Shown here: positions 7,312-14,685 of the stretch, in pieces
Numbering within the stretch: the first letter of the stretch is position 1
How the letters are laid out: each line of letters opens with the position of its first letter
Assembly: GCA_947371775.1 (NCBI GenBank)
Contig: CANBQX010000021.1
Coordinates: 1-20,485 of the forward strand
Length of the DNA stretch: 20,485 nt
Reading direction: 5' to 3'
From: Comamonadaceae bacterium
GTDB lineage: Bacteria; Pseudomonadota; Gammaproteobacteria; Burkholderiales; Burkholderiaceae_C
Made by a program: the position numbers and the translations under genes
The notes under the pieces: generated by a model
Databases searched by the model: none
What the model was told of the DNA's origin: nothing
The model's input: the letters and a program-made list of their open reading frames with translations, nothing else

Positions 7312-8072
7312 TACGCCAATCCCGATTTTAGGGGTACGAAGTGCACCGCCTCGAGCACGGTGTGCCGCAGCCCTTGGCTGGTTTTATCTACGACCACCAA
7401 GGCTTGCGCTGCGGCAGTGCCCACCCCGCGCCCCGTCGGCTGGGCGACGGGCGCCACCAAGCGCCCGCCTACGGCCAGCTGGTCGGTCCAGGCTGTAGGC
7501 AGGGCCTCGCCTCCGGCTGCGGCAATGATGGCGGCGTAGGGCGCGCCCTGCGGGTAGCCCAGCATGCCATCACCCAAGAGCAAATGGACATGGGCCAGGC
7601 GCAGATAGCGCAAGTTCTCGCGGGCTTTTTCATGCAGGCCGCGCAAACGCTCGATGGTGTAAACCTCACTCGCTACTTCGCTCAGTACCGCGGCTTGGTA
7701 GCCACAACCGGTACCGATTTCCAACACCCGCCCGAGCTTGCCGGTCACCCCGTTGCACAGCAATTCCACCATGCGTGAGACCACGCCCGGTTTGGAAATG
7801 GTTTGGCCCAAACCGATGGGCAGACTGGTGTCTTCGTAGGCCTGGTTGACCAAAGCGCTGTCGACAAAGCGGTGGCGCTCCACCTTGCCCATGGCCGCCA
7901 GGACGCGGGGGTCGCTCAGGCCCTGCCCTGCCAACTTTTGCACCATGCGCTGGCGCACCGCCGAAGAGTCCATGCCCAGACCCTGCGGCACATTGGTGCT
8001 CGGTGGGCTTTTGGCTTTGGCAGGCGCGGTATTGCTACCTAATCGCGCCGGGAACGTGGGCCGCTCTTTCAT
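7311..8072 (-). CDS. pcm: Protein-L-isoaspartate O-methyltransferase
   Basis: Pcm methylates isoaspartyl residues arising in aged proteins with S-adenosylmethionine, starting their repair to aspartate. The 253-residue protein has a poorly conserved, proline- and lysine-rich N-terminal extension of about 35 residues, then QRMVQKLAGQGLSDPRVLAA, the family motif QTISKPGVVSRM (90-101), the SAM-binding VLEIGTGCGYQAAVLSE (116-132) and LLLGDG (164-169). The E. coli enzyme is 208 residues, so the extra length lies mainly at the N-terminus. The first ATG is favoured because it overlaps the surE stop as ATGA (8069-8072), but a start at M34 (7973) cannot be excluded. It is the middle gene of surE-pcm-nlpD. 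Confidence 0.94.
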   Translation of the reverse strand: MKERPTFPARLGSNTAPAKAKSPPSTNVPQGLGMDSSAVRQRMVQKLAGQGLSDPRVLAAMGKVERHRFVDSALVNQAYEDTSLPIGLGQTISKPGVVSRMVELLCNGVTGKLGRVLEIGTGCGYQAAVLSEVASEVYTIERLRGLHEKARENLRYLRLAHVHLLLGDGMLGYPQGAPYAAIIAAAGGEALPTAWTDQLAVGGRLVAPVAQPTGRGVGTAAAQALVVVDKTSQGLRHTVLEAVHFVPLKSGLA

Positions 8073-8848
8073 GCGGCGCCTGACTCCAGGGGCGGTGCAA
8101 ACAGCGCAGCGGTTTGCGACCAGGATTCCAGGCTCTGGTGGTCGGTCAAGTCAATCTTGAGCGGCGTGATCGACATATGGCCCAAGGTGGTGGCATGGAA
8201 GTCGGTGCCTTCGGCATCGTCTTTGGCCGGACCGGCAGCGCCAATCCAGTACATGGTCTCGCCACGGGGGCTGGTTTGTTGAATGACTGGCTCGGCGGCG
8301 TGGCGCTTGCCCAAGCGGCAGAGTTTGGTTGTACCGATCTGCGCATAGGGCAGATTGGGAATATTCACATTCAAGAGCCAGGGCGCTTTGCCCAGCATGT
8401 TGTGCTGCACCATGGACAGCACCAGATCGCGCGCTTTGCGGGCGGCAGATTCGATCTCCAGCCAGTCTTTGTGCACCTGCGAAAAAGCCAGCGACGGAAT
8501 GCCAAACAAATAGCCCTCCATGGCCGCACCCACGGTGCCAGAGTAAATCGTGTCGTCGCCCATGTTGGCGCCGTTGTTGATGCCAGACACCACCAGATCG
8601 GGGCGGTAGTCGAGCAAGCCCGAGAGCGCAATGTGCACACAATCGGCGGGGGTGCCGTTCACGTAGCGAAATCCGTTGGCGCCGCGGTGCACATACAAAG
8701 GGGCGTTCAGAGTGAGCGCGTTGGACTTGGCACTGTTGTTGTGCTCGGGCGCAATCACCTCGACCTCGGCCACGTCTTTGAGGGCGTTGAACAGTGCCGC
8801 TAAGCCGGGGGCTTGGTAGCCGTCGTCGTTGGAGATCAGGATTTTCAT
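8069..8848 (-). CDS. surE: 5'/3'-nucleotidase SurE
   Basis: SurE is a cytosolic metal-dependent nucleoside monophosphate phosphatase linked to stationary-phase survival. The N-terminal MKILISNDDGYQAPG carries the metal-binding D8 and D9. S39 lies in the APEHNNSAKSN segment, and N91 in SGINNGANMGDDTIYSGTVG (88-107) completes the metal site. The 259 residues match family length. The ATG at 8848 places the NDDG motif at its canonical position, although no good Shine-Dalgarno precedes it. It is the first gene of a minus-strand operon with pcm (4-base overlap), nlpD (1-base overlap) and rlmD. Confidence 0.97.
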   Translation of the reverse strand: MKILISNDDGYQAPGLAALFNALKDVAEVEVIAPEHNNSAKSNALTLNAPLYVHRGANGFRYVNGTPADCVHIALSGLLDYRPDLVVSGINNGANMGDDTIYSGTVGAAMEGYLFGIPSLAFSQVHKDWLEIESAARKARDLVLSMVQHNMLGKAPWLLNVNIPNLPYAQIGTTKLCRLGKRHAAEPVIQQTSPRGETMYWIGAAGPAKDDAEGTDFHATTLGHMSITPLKIDLTDHQSLESWSQTAALFAPPLESGAA

Positions 8849-8870
8849 AAGGGCGCCGGGTTAAACGTCA

Positions 8871-8876
8871 ATTGTA
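8871..8876 (-). promoter_or_regulatory. Candidate -10 element for the surE operon
   Basis: TACAAT on the minus strand would start transcription near 8864, about 16 bases before the surE ATG. The -35 region is poor. The surrounding 11 bases (8869-8879) are identical to those of the candidate ppsA -10. Confidence 0.4.
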
Positions 8877-8943
8877 GGTGCGCCCACCCGGCCAAGGTCA
8901 CGCCTGAGACAGAACGTGTGCCTCGGGCCACAGGGCCGGGCCC

Positions 8944-8968
8944 TATGATCGCCCTACTTTTTTTGGAG
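8944..8968 (+). promoter_or_regulatory. Candidate -10 and ribosome binding site for the MDR gene
   Basis: TATGAT (8944-8949) resembles a -10 box; no convincing -35 is seen. GGAG (8965-8968) lies eight bases before the ATG at 8977 and supports that start. The implied leader is only about 20 bases. Confidence 0.4.
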
Positions 8969-8976
8969 ACCTTCCC

Positions 8977-9951
8977 ATGCACGCTTGGCTATGTGAAAAC
9001 CCTGTAGGCGTTGACGCCCTGACCTGGACCGAACTCCCGACGCCCCAACCCAAAGCGGGCGAGGTCCTGATTGAAATCAAAGCCGCCAGCCTGAATTTCC
9101 CGGACCTGCTGATCGTGCAGAACAAATACCAAATGAAGCCGCCCCTGCCCTTTGTGCCGGGTTCGGAATACGCCGGCATCGTGCAAGCCGTGGGCGAAGG
9201 CGTCAAACACTTGCAAGTGGGCCAGGCTGTGGCCTGCCTGAGCGGCACCGGAGGCTTTGCCAGCCACACGATTGCGCCTGCCGCGCTGTGCATGCCGCTG
9301 CCGCCGGGCTTTCCGATGGTGGACGCCGCAGCCTTCATCATGATTTACGCCACGTCGTACCATGCCCTGATCGACCGTGCGGCGCTCAAGGCCGGTGAAA
9401 CCGTGCTGGTGCTCGGCGCGGCAGGCGGCGTGGGCACCTCGGCGATTCAGATTGCCAAGGCCGCGGGTGCGCGCGTGATCGCGGCAGCTTCCACCGACGA
9501 AAAATGCGCGCTGTGCAAGTCGATTGGCGCGGATGAGACCATCAACTACAGCACCGAGAACCTGCGGGACGCGCTCAAAACACTGACCGGCGGCAAAGGC
9601 CCGGACGTGATTTACGACCCCGTAGGCGGCGACTTTGCCGAACCCGCCTTCCGCTCGATTGCCTGGCGTGGGCGCTATCTGGTGGTTGGTTTTGCCGCCG
9701 GCCCTATTCCCGCCCTGCCGTTCAATTTGGCCTTGCTCAAAGGCGCGTCCATCGTCGGTGTGTTCTGGGGTGACTTTGCCAAGCGCGAACCCCAAGCCAA
9801 CGCGGCCATGATGATGGCCTTGGCGCAGTGGTACGGCCAGGGCAAGATCAAGCCCGTTATTGACCGCGCCATGCCCATGGCCGAGCTCAAGGCCGCGTTC
9901 GCCCACATGGGCTCGCGCGGAGTGATGGGCAAGCTGGTGATGGTGAACTAA
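8977..9951 (+). CDS. NADPH:quinone oxidoreductase-like MDR enzyme
   Basis: A zinc-free medium-chain dehydrogenase/reductase of 324 residues. The GroES-like catalytic half includes FPDLLIVQNKYQMKPPLPFVPGSEYAGIV (41-69). The Rossmann half has the nucleotide-binding VLGAAGGVGTSAIQIAKAAGA (145-165), followed by AASTDEKCALCKSIGADETINY and the family hallmark DVIYDPVGGD (210-219). The cysteine/histidine ligands of zinc-dependent alcohol dehydrogenases are absent. Family members reduce quinones, 2-enoyl compounds or related carbonyls with NADPH; the substrate here is unknown. The start is supported by GGAG at the right spacing. It is divergent from surE and ends three bases before the convergent purH stop, so it is probably a single-gene unit. 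Confidence 0.9.
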   Translation: MHAWLCENPVGVDALTWTELPTPQPKAGEVLIEIKAASLNFPDLLIVQNKYQMKPPLPFVPGSEYAGIVQAVGEGVKHLQVGQAVACLSGTGGFASHTIAPAALCMPLPPGFPMVDAAAFIMIYATSYHALIDRAALKAGETVLVLGAAGGVGTSAIQIAKAAGARVIAAASTDEKCALCKSIGADETINYSTENLRDALKTLTGGKGPDVIYDPVGGDFAEPAFRSIAWRGRYLVVGFAAGPIPALPFNLALLKGASIVGVFWGDFAKREPQANAAMMMALAQWYGQGKIKPVIDRAMPMAELKAAFAHMGSRGVMGKLVMVN

Positions 9952-9954
9952 AAC

Positions 9955-11541
9955 TCAGTGGCGGAAGTGGCGCACGCCGGTGTAGACCATGGCGACGCCA
10001 CGCTCATCCGCTGCGGCCACGACTTCGTCGTCGCGCATGCTGCCGCCGGGCTGGATGATGCAGGTGGCACCCGCATCCACCACGACATCCAGGCCATCGC
10101 GGAAGGGGAAAAACGCGTCGCTGGCCACCACCGTTCCTGAGAGCGTCAGGCCGGCATGTTCGGCCTTGATGCTGGCAATGCGGGCCGAATCCAAACGGCT
10201 CATTTGACCGGCACCCACGCCGCGCGTTTGCCCGTCCAGACAAAACACAATCGCGTTGGATTTCACATACTGCGCCACCGTCCAGGCAAACAGCATGTCC
10301 TGCAGCTGGGCTGGTGTGGGCTGCACCTTGGTCACCACCCGCAGGTCGGCCAGGGTGAGCGTGTGGTTGTCCGCCGTTTGCAACAACAGACCGGAGCCGA
10401 TGCGCTTGGCGTCCACCGCATTGCGGCCGCGCTCCCAGGCGCTTGCGCCAGCGGGTTGCCCCAAGGGATGGGGCAAGGCAATTTGCAGCACCCGCACGTT
10501 GGCTTTGGCCTGAAAAATGGCCAGCGCCTGGGGGGTGAAGGCGGGTGCCATCAGCACTTCGACAAATTGCTTGGAGATTTGCGCGGCAGCCGCCTCGTCC
10601 ACCGTGCAATTGAAGGCAATGATGCCGCCAAAGGCCGATGTGGGGTCGGTTGCGAAGGCTTTGCCATAGGCCGACAAAGCGTCGACAGCAATAGCTACGC
10701 CGCAAGGGTTGGCGTGCTTGACGATGACGCAAGCCGGTGTGTCAAAGCTTTTCACACACTCCCAGGCGGCATCGGCATCGGCAATATTGTTAAAGCTCAG
10801 CTCTTTGCCCTGCAGCTGCTGTGCGGTCACCAGCGAGCCGGGCGCGGGGTACAGATCGCGGTAAAAAGCGGCCTGCTGGTGCGGGTTTTCGCCATAGCGC
10901 AGGTCTTGCAGCTTGATGAAGCGGCCGTTGGACTGCGCCGGGAACGCCGACAGGCTTCCATCCGGCTGAATGCAGGACAAATAGTCGCTGATGGCACCGT
11001 CGTACTGGCTGATGCGGTTGAACGCCGCCACCGACAACGCAAACTTGGTTTTCTCACTTACCGAGCCGCTGGCCTGCAATTCAGCCACGACCGTGGCGTA
11101 CTGCGACGCGTCGGTCAGCACCGCCACGTCTTTCCAATTCTTGGCGGCGCTGCGCACCATGGCCGGGCCGCCAATATCGATGTTTTCAATCGCGTCTTCC
11201 AGCGTGCAGCCGGGCTTGGCGACCGTGGCCTCAAAGGGATAAAGGTTCACAACCAGCAGATCGATGGTGTCAATGCCGTGCTCGGCCAATGCAGCCATGT
11301 GGGCCGGCACATCGCGGCGGGCCAGCAGGCCGCCGTGCACGCGGGGATGCAAAGTCTTGACCCGGCCGTCCAGCATTTCAGGAAAGCCCGTCATGTCTGC
11401 CACTTCGGTCACGGGCAAGCCGTTGTCCGTGAGCAGTTTGGCGGTTCCCCCGGTAGACAAGAGCGCAATGCCCAATCCATGCAGCGCCCTCGCCAATTCG
11501 ACGATACCGGTTTTGTCCGAGACGGAGAGCAGTGCATTCAT
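9955..11541 (-). CDS. purH: Bifunctional AICAR transformylase/IMP cyclohydrolase
   Basis: PurH catalyses the last two steps of de novo IMP synthesis. The 528-residue protein begins MNALLSVSDKTGIVELARAL, with the cyclohydrolase (MGS-like) domain including LLSTGGTAKLL (27-37) and MLDGRVKTLHPRVHGGLL (56-73). The transformylase half has LRYGENPHQQAAFY (214-227), the catalytic pair K275-H276 in VIVKHANPCGVA, TDPTSAFGGIIAFN (298-311) and the C-terminal IIQPGGSMRDDEV. Length is standard. The start at 11541 is chosen because homology begins there and it overlaps the fis stop as ATGA; the in-frame extension to 11598 lies inside fis. It is the last gene of dusB-fis-purH. Confidence 0.97.
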   Translation of the reverse strand: MNALLSVSDKTGIVELARALHGLGIALLSTGGTAKLLTDNGLPVTEVADMTGFPEMLDGRVKTLHPRVHGGLLARRDVPAHMAALAEHGIDTIDLLVVNLYPFEATVAKPGCTLEDAIENIDIGGPAMVRSAAKNWKDVAVLTDASQYATVVAELQASGSVSEKTKFALSVAAFNRISQYDGAISDYLSCIQPDGSLSAFPAQSNGRFIKLQDLRYGENPHQQAAFYRDLYPAPGSLVTAQQLQGKELSFNNIADADAAWECVKSFDTPACVIVKHANPCGVAIAVDALSAYGKAFATDPTSAFGGIIAFNCTVDEAAAAQISKQFVEVLMAPAFTPQALAIFQAKANVRVLQIALPHPLGQPAGASAWERGRNAVDAKRIGSGLLLQTADNHTLTLADLRVVTKVQPTPAQLQDMLFAWTVAQYVKSNAIVFCLDGQTRGVGAGQMSRLDSARIASIKAEHAGLTLSGTVVASDAFFPFRDGLDVVVDAGATCIIQPGGSMRDDEVVAAADERGVAMVYTGVRHFRH

Positions 11542-11771
11542 AAGAGCTGGTGTTCCAAAAGTTTTTTGCGAAGCGTGTTGCGGTTCAGTCCCAGCCATTT
11601 GGCGGCCTTGGACTGGTTGTTGTCGGAGGCGACCATGACCATCTCCAGCAGCGGTTTTTCTACGGCGCGCACCAGCATGTCGTGCATGCCGTGGGGTTCC
11701 AGGCCATCCAAATCACGCAAATAAGCCTCCAGGCTTGCGCGCACGCATTCGTCGAGTTGTTGCTTGCTCAC
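11538..11771 (-). CDS. fis: Fis family nucleoid/transcription regulator (GTG start)
   Basis: Fis is a small dimeric DNA-bending protein that controls rRNA operons, recombination and chromosome topology. The 77-residue product has the conserved core LVRAVEKPLLEMVMVASDNN (34-53) and the C-terminal helix-turn-helix QSKAAKWLGLNRNTLRKKLLEH (54-75). It is shorter at the N-terminus than E. coli Fis (98), as is usual in betaproteobacteria. Translation starts at GTG 11771, with GGAGG seven bases upstream, overlapping the dusB stop as GTGA; its own stop overlaps the purH start. The dusB-fis pairing is conserved across many proteobacteria. Confidence 0.93.
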   Translation of the reverse strand: MSKQQLDECVRASLEAYLRDLDGLEPHGMHDMLVRAVEKPLLEMVMVASDNNQSKAAKWLGLNRNTLRKKLLEHQLL

Positions 11772-12853
11772 AAAGCCACCTCCAGGGTGGAAGCGCTTGC
11801 CTTGTTGCTCCCTGCGGCGTCCCAGCTGATGGTGGCGCTTTCGACATCAGCCATGCGCGCAGGGATGCGGTCCATCTGCCCATTGAGGCGATCCAGGTAG
11901 TGGGCGACTGCAGCCAGTTGGCTGGCACTGTCTTCCAGCGCGTTCATCTCCTGGCGAAAGGCTTCGCCACCGGGCAGGCTGTGCACATACCAGCCGATGT
12001 GTTTGCGCGCGCTGCGCACCCCGATGAACTCGCCGTACAGGCTGTAGTGGTCGTGCAAATGCTCAATCAAGAGGCGTTTGACTTCGCTCACCAGCGGCGG
12101 CGCGAGGTGTTCGCCGGTGGCCAGAAAATGGGCAATCTCGCGAAAAATCCAGGGCTGGCCCTGTGCCGCGCGCCCAATCATGATGGCGTCCGCACCGGTG
12201 CGCTGCAACACCTCGCGCGCCTTCTCGGGGCTGCTGATGTCGCCATTGGCCACCACCGGAATGCGCAGCGCGGCCTTGACGGCGGCAATCGTGTCGTATT
12301 CGGCATGGCCTTTGTAGCCTTGCTCGCGGGTGCGGCCGTGCACCGTCACCATCTGCACGCCGGCGTCTTGCGCCGCGAGTGCAATCGACAGGGCATTTTT
12401 ATGGCTTTGGCACCAACCGGTACGCATCTTGAGCGTCACCGGCACATGGGACGGGGCGCAGGCCTGCACGACCGCATCGATGATGGACAGCGCCAGCGAC
12501 TCGTCCTGCATGAGCGCCGAGCCAGCCCATTTGTTACACACTTTTTTGGCCGGGCAGCCCATGTTGATATCAATGATTTGCGCCCCACGGTCCACGTTGT
12601 AGCGCGCGGCCTCGGCCATCATGGCCGCATCGGTGCCTGCAATTTGCACGGCGATAGGGCCGGGCTCACCGTCATGGTTGGCGCGTCGCGAGGTCTTGAG
12701 GGTGTTCCACAAATCGGGGCGCGACGTCACCATTTCGCTGACCGCATAGCCCGCACCCAAGCGTTTGCACAGCTGGCGAAACGGGCGGTCGGTCACACCC
12801 GCCATCGGCGCGACAAACAGACTGTTGTCTAAAGCATAGGGGCCGATGAACAT
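11768..12853 (-). CDS. dusB: tRNA-dihydrouridine synthase B
   Basis: DusB is an FMN- and NADPH-dependent enzyme that reduces uridine in the tRNA D-loop. The 361 residues start with the family motif FVAPMAGVTDRPFRQLCKRLGAG (13-35), then IAVQIAGTD (67-74), IDINMGCPAKKVCNKWAGSALM (94-115) with catalytic C100, and the FMN phosphate region ANGDISS followed by IMIGRAAQGQPWIF. It is somewhat longer than the E. coli protein (321), mainly at the C-terminus. The ATG at 12853 is the natural start, since the FIGPY segment is typical. It heads dusB-fis-purH and is divergent from the DedA-like gene, with 72 bases between the two starts. Confidence 0.95.
   Translation of the reverse strand: MFIGPYALDNSLFVAPMAGVTDRPFRQLCKRLGAGYAVSEMVTSRPDLWNTLKTSRRANHDGEPGPIAVQIAGTDAAMMAEAARYNVDRGAQIIDINMGCPAKKVCNKWAGSALMQDESLALSIIDAVVQACAPSHVPVTLKMRTGWCQSHKNALSIALAAQDAGVQMVTVHGRTREQGYKGHAEYDTIAAVKAALRIPVVANGDISSPEKAREVLQRTGADAIMIGRAAQGQPWIFREIAHFLATGEHLAPPLVSEVKRLLIEHLHDHYSLYGEFIGVRSARKHIGWYVHSLPGGEAFRQEMNALEDSASQLAAVAHYLDRLNGQMDRIPARMADVESATISWDAAGSNKASASTLEVAL
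11779..11783 (-). promoter_or_regulatory. Ribosome binding site for the GTG-start fis
   Basis: GGAGG on the minus strand, inside the dusB coding end, lies seven bases before the GTG at 11771. It decides the fis start and suggests that fis has its own strong initiation as well as coupling to dusB. Confidence 0.75.
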
Positions 12854-12898
12854 GGGTAAACGAAGGCGGGTGAAGAGACGCAGCGCGGTGGGCTGTGG

Positions 12899-12904
12899 AT
12901 TCTA
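12899..12904 (-). promoter_or_regulatory. Candidate -10 element for dusB
   Basis: TAGAAT on the minus strand matches five of six -10 consensus positions and lies 45 bases before the dusB start. The -35 is weak. It sits only seven bases from the oppositely directed TATACT at 12911, so the two promoters would overlap. Confidence 0.35.
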
Positions 12905-12910
12905 GCTGCC

Positions 12911-12916
12911 TATACT
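12911..12916 (+). promoter_or_regulatory. Candidate -10 element for the DedA-like gene
   Basis: TATACT lies 9 bases upstream of the ATG at 12926. A start of transcription six to eight bases downstream would place the mRNA end within a few bases of the start codon, and no Shine-Dalgarno is present. This would make a leaderless or nearly leaderless message. Confidence 0.4.
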
Positions 12917-12925
12917 GACGCACCC

Positions 12926-13402
12926 ATGGACGCTCTGCTGCAAACCACCCTGCACCTGTTGGCACTGCCCCAATACGGCTTGAGTACCGTCTTCCTTGTG
13001 TCGTTTATCTCTGCCACGCTGCTTCCCTTGGGTTCGGAGCCCGCCGTCCTGGGCCTGATCCAACTCAATCCCTCCCAGTACTGGCCGGTCATAGGGGTCG
13101 CGACGATTGGCAACACCCTGGGGGGTGCCTTGGACTGGTGGATGGGCTATGGCGCCAAGCAGATCACACGCCATGACGCGCCAGGTTCAGCACACGGCCG
13201 CGCGCTGGCCTGGCTGGTGAGACTCGGGCCCAAAGCCTGCTTGCTGGGATGGTTGCCCCTGGTGGGCGACCCCTTGTGCACGCTGGCCGGCTGGCTCAAA
13301 CTGCCCTTCTGGCCCTGTGTGACCTACATGCTGATCGGCAAATTTTTGCGCTACGTGGTGATGACGGCGGCGTTTTTTGGCGGCCTGCAATGGCTGAGCT
13401 GA
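12926..13402 (+). CDS. DedA/YqaA-like (VTT domain) membrane protein
   Basis: This 158-residue inner-membrane protein has the pattern of the YqaA branch of the DedA/VTT superfamily: an N-terminal helix with FISATLLPLGSEPAVLGL (27-44), then ATIGNTLGGALDWWMGYGA (59-77), and WLPLVGDPLCTLAGWLKLPF (108-127) before a final helix. DedA proteins recycle or flip lipid carriers and affect proton-motive-force homeostasis; YqaA-type members are uncharacterised. It is a single plus-strand gene between dusB (divergent) and ccmI (convergent, 24 bases). The ATG at 12926 is the only sensible start, yet has no ribosome binding site. Confidence 0.85.
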   Translation: MDALLQTTLHLLALPQYGLSTVFLVSFISATLLPLGSEPAVLGLIQLNPSQYWPVIGVATIGNTLGGALDWWMGYGAKQITRHDAPGSAHGRALAWLVRLGPKACLLGWLPLVGDPLCTLAGWLKLPFWPCVTYMLIGKFLRYVVMTAAFFGGLQWLS

Positions 13403-13426
13403 AGGCCGGCGCAAGCCGATGCTGCT

Positions 13427-14605
13427 TTAGGGTTCGCGTACGGCCTTAATTTCCAAGGCCACACCCTGGCTTCCCATGGCGACAGGGCCGACCTGGCCCG
13501 TCAAATCACCCGGCTGCCCGATGGCATCGCCCGACTTGCTGATGCGCGCACCCACGATCACCTGCGCCGAGGAGGACAGCGGCATGGACGGTGACATGGA
13601 CTTGCTGTCGTCCAGCGTGAAACGGTAAGGCAAGTCTTTGACCTGTATGCGCAGTGCAGCCAGAGGCATGCGTCCACCGTTGCCAGGCCGGGCAAAAATA
13701 AACACCGTGTCTTGCGGGCTGGTGCGCGATAGCAGGGCCGGGGCCAGCGTGACGGTGCCTGCGACCGAAGCGGCGACGCCCGTCTTGGCCGCTGGCGCCT
13801 CTGAAGGCGCTGTCGCCGCTTGAGGCGTGGCGGATGGTGCCGCAGGCAGTCCGGCGCGGCTACGCGCCTCTTGCAAACTGGCCGTCACCCGCTGTACCAA
13901 AGCGCTGTCCGCCGGGCCCACACGCTCCACCTCGGCCCAATAGCGCACTGCCTGCGCATAGTCCTGGCGGACAAAAGCGTCGGTGCCGGCCAGCGCCAGA
14001 CCTTTGATATTGCCTGGGTCCATGGCCAGCGCTTGCTTGATCAGCTTCATGGGTTCGCCCGCCAGGCTGTGCTTGTTTTTGACCCCGAGCGCGTCGGCAT
14101 AGTCCACCAAGACAGCAGGATCATCTTTGCGCAGGGCCACCGCGTGGGCATAGGCATCCAGCGCTTCGTCGTTGCGTTCCATCACACTGTAAGAACGCGC
14201 CAGCATGGCCCAGCCTTCACCGTCGTTCGGGTCTTTTTTCAGGCGCTGCGCCAGCTGGTCCACCATGGCGATGATTTGCGCAGAGTTAGGCTGTCCATCG
14301 CCCTCGCCTTGCGCTGCCATTTGCGCTTGCAGCGCTGGCACCGCCGTGAACCAATAACCGGCGGCAGCGATGAGCACAATGCCCAGCGCCAATCCAGCCA
14401 ACAGGCGGCCAGAGACTTGGCGCGCCACCGGTGCGTGCGCGGCATCCGCCGACTCGTGCAACAACAAATCCAGGAGCCGACGCTCAAGCGCTGCTGTTTG
14501 GCGTTCAAAGTCCGCTTGTGCAATGGCCCCCGCAGCGTGCCGGTCTTTGAGTTCGGCAAGCTGGCGTTTGAATGGTGTGACCAACGATTGAAGGGCTGCG
14601 GACAT
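13427..14605 (-). CDS. ccmI: Cytochrome c biogenesis TPR protein CcmI (short N-terminus)
   Basis: CcmI is the apocytochrome-binding chaperone of System I, equal to the C-terminal half of E. coli CcmH. Of the 392 residues, 12-50 form the charged cytosolic segment (KRQLAELKDRHAAGAIAQ onward, ERRLLDLLL), 66-87 a membrane helix, and 109-245 TPR repeats (PNDGEGWAMLARSYSVMERNDEAL and on). An Ala/Pro linker (252-282) leads to the periplasmic C-terminal beta domain (GTVTLAPAL, VFIFARPGNGGRMPLAALRI). The first membrane helix that normally precedes the cytosolic loop is missing, and no hydrophobic segment of adequate length is encoded in frame upstream. AGGA lies 11 bases before the ATG. It is the last ccm gene, 80 bases after ccmH. 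Confidence 0.9.
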   Translation of the reverse strand: MSAALQSLVTPFKRQLAELKDRHAAGAIAQADFERQTAALERRLLDLLLHESADAAHAPVARQVSGRLLAGLALGIVLIAAAGYWFTAVPALQAQMAAQGEGDGQPNSAQIIAMVDQLAQRLKKDPNDGEGWAMLARSYSVMERNDEALDAYAHAVALRKDDPAVLVDYADALGVKNKHSLAGEPMKLIKQALAMDPGNIKGLALAGTDAFVRQDYAQAVRYWAEVERVGPADSALVQRVTASLQEARSRAGLPAAPSATPQAATAPSEAPAAKTGVAASVAGTVTLAPALLSRTSPQDTVFIFARPGNGGRMPLAALRIQVKDLPYRFTLDDSKSMSPSMPLSSSAQVIVGARISKSGDAIGQPGDLTGQVGPVAMGSQGVALEIKAVREP

Positions 14606-14685
14606 GGTTGAAATTTTCCTGAGGATAAAAAGGTGGAGGTGCGCCCGCCGGCCCGCGCTGCAGCGCAGTGAGAGCGGGTCGCTGC
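14606..14685. other. 80-base gap inside the ccm operon with a 12-bp palindrome
   Basis: This is the only sizeable spacer among the ccm genes. It contains the perfect palindrome GCGCTGCAGCGC (14655-14666) and, on the minus strand, the AGGA site for ccmI. In the ccmI frame it stays open but encodes only a short arginine-rich, weakly hydrophobic stretch without an ATG. It may be a remnant of a longer ccmI 5' end or an mRNA structure that uncouples ccmI from ccmH. Confidence 0.5.

Noticed and set aside
11542..11598. Extended start for PurH
   Set aside because: The extension lies inside fis, and the family N-terminus begins at 11541 with an ATGA overlap.
13403..13426. Small hairpin CGGC-GCAA-GCCG between the DedA-like gene and ccmI as a terminator
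   Set aside because: The stem is only four base pairs and there is no T tract on either strand.
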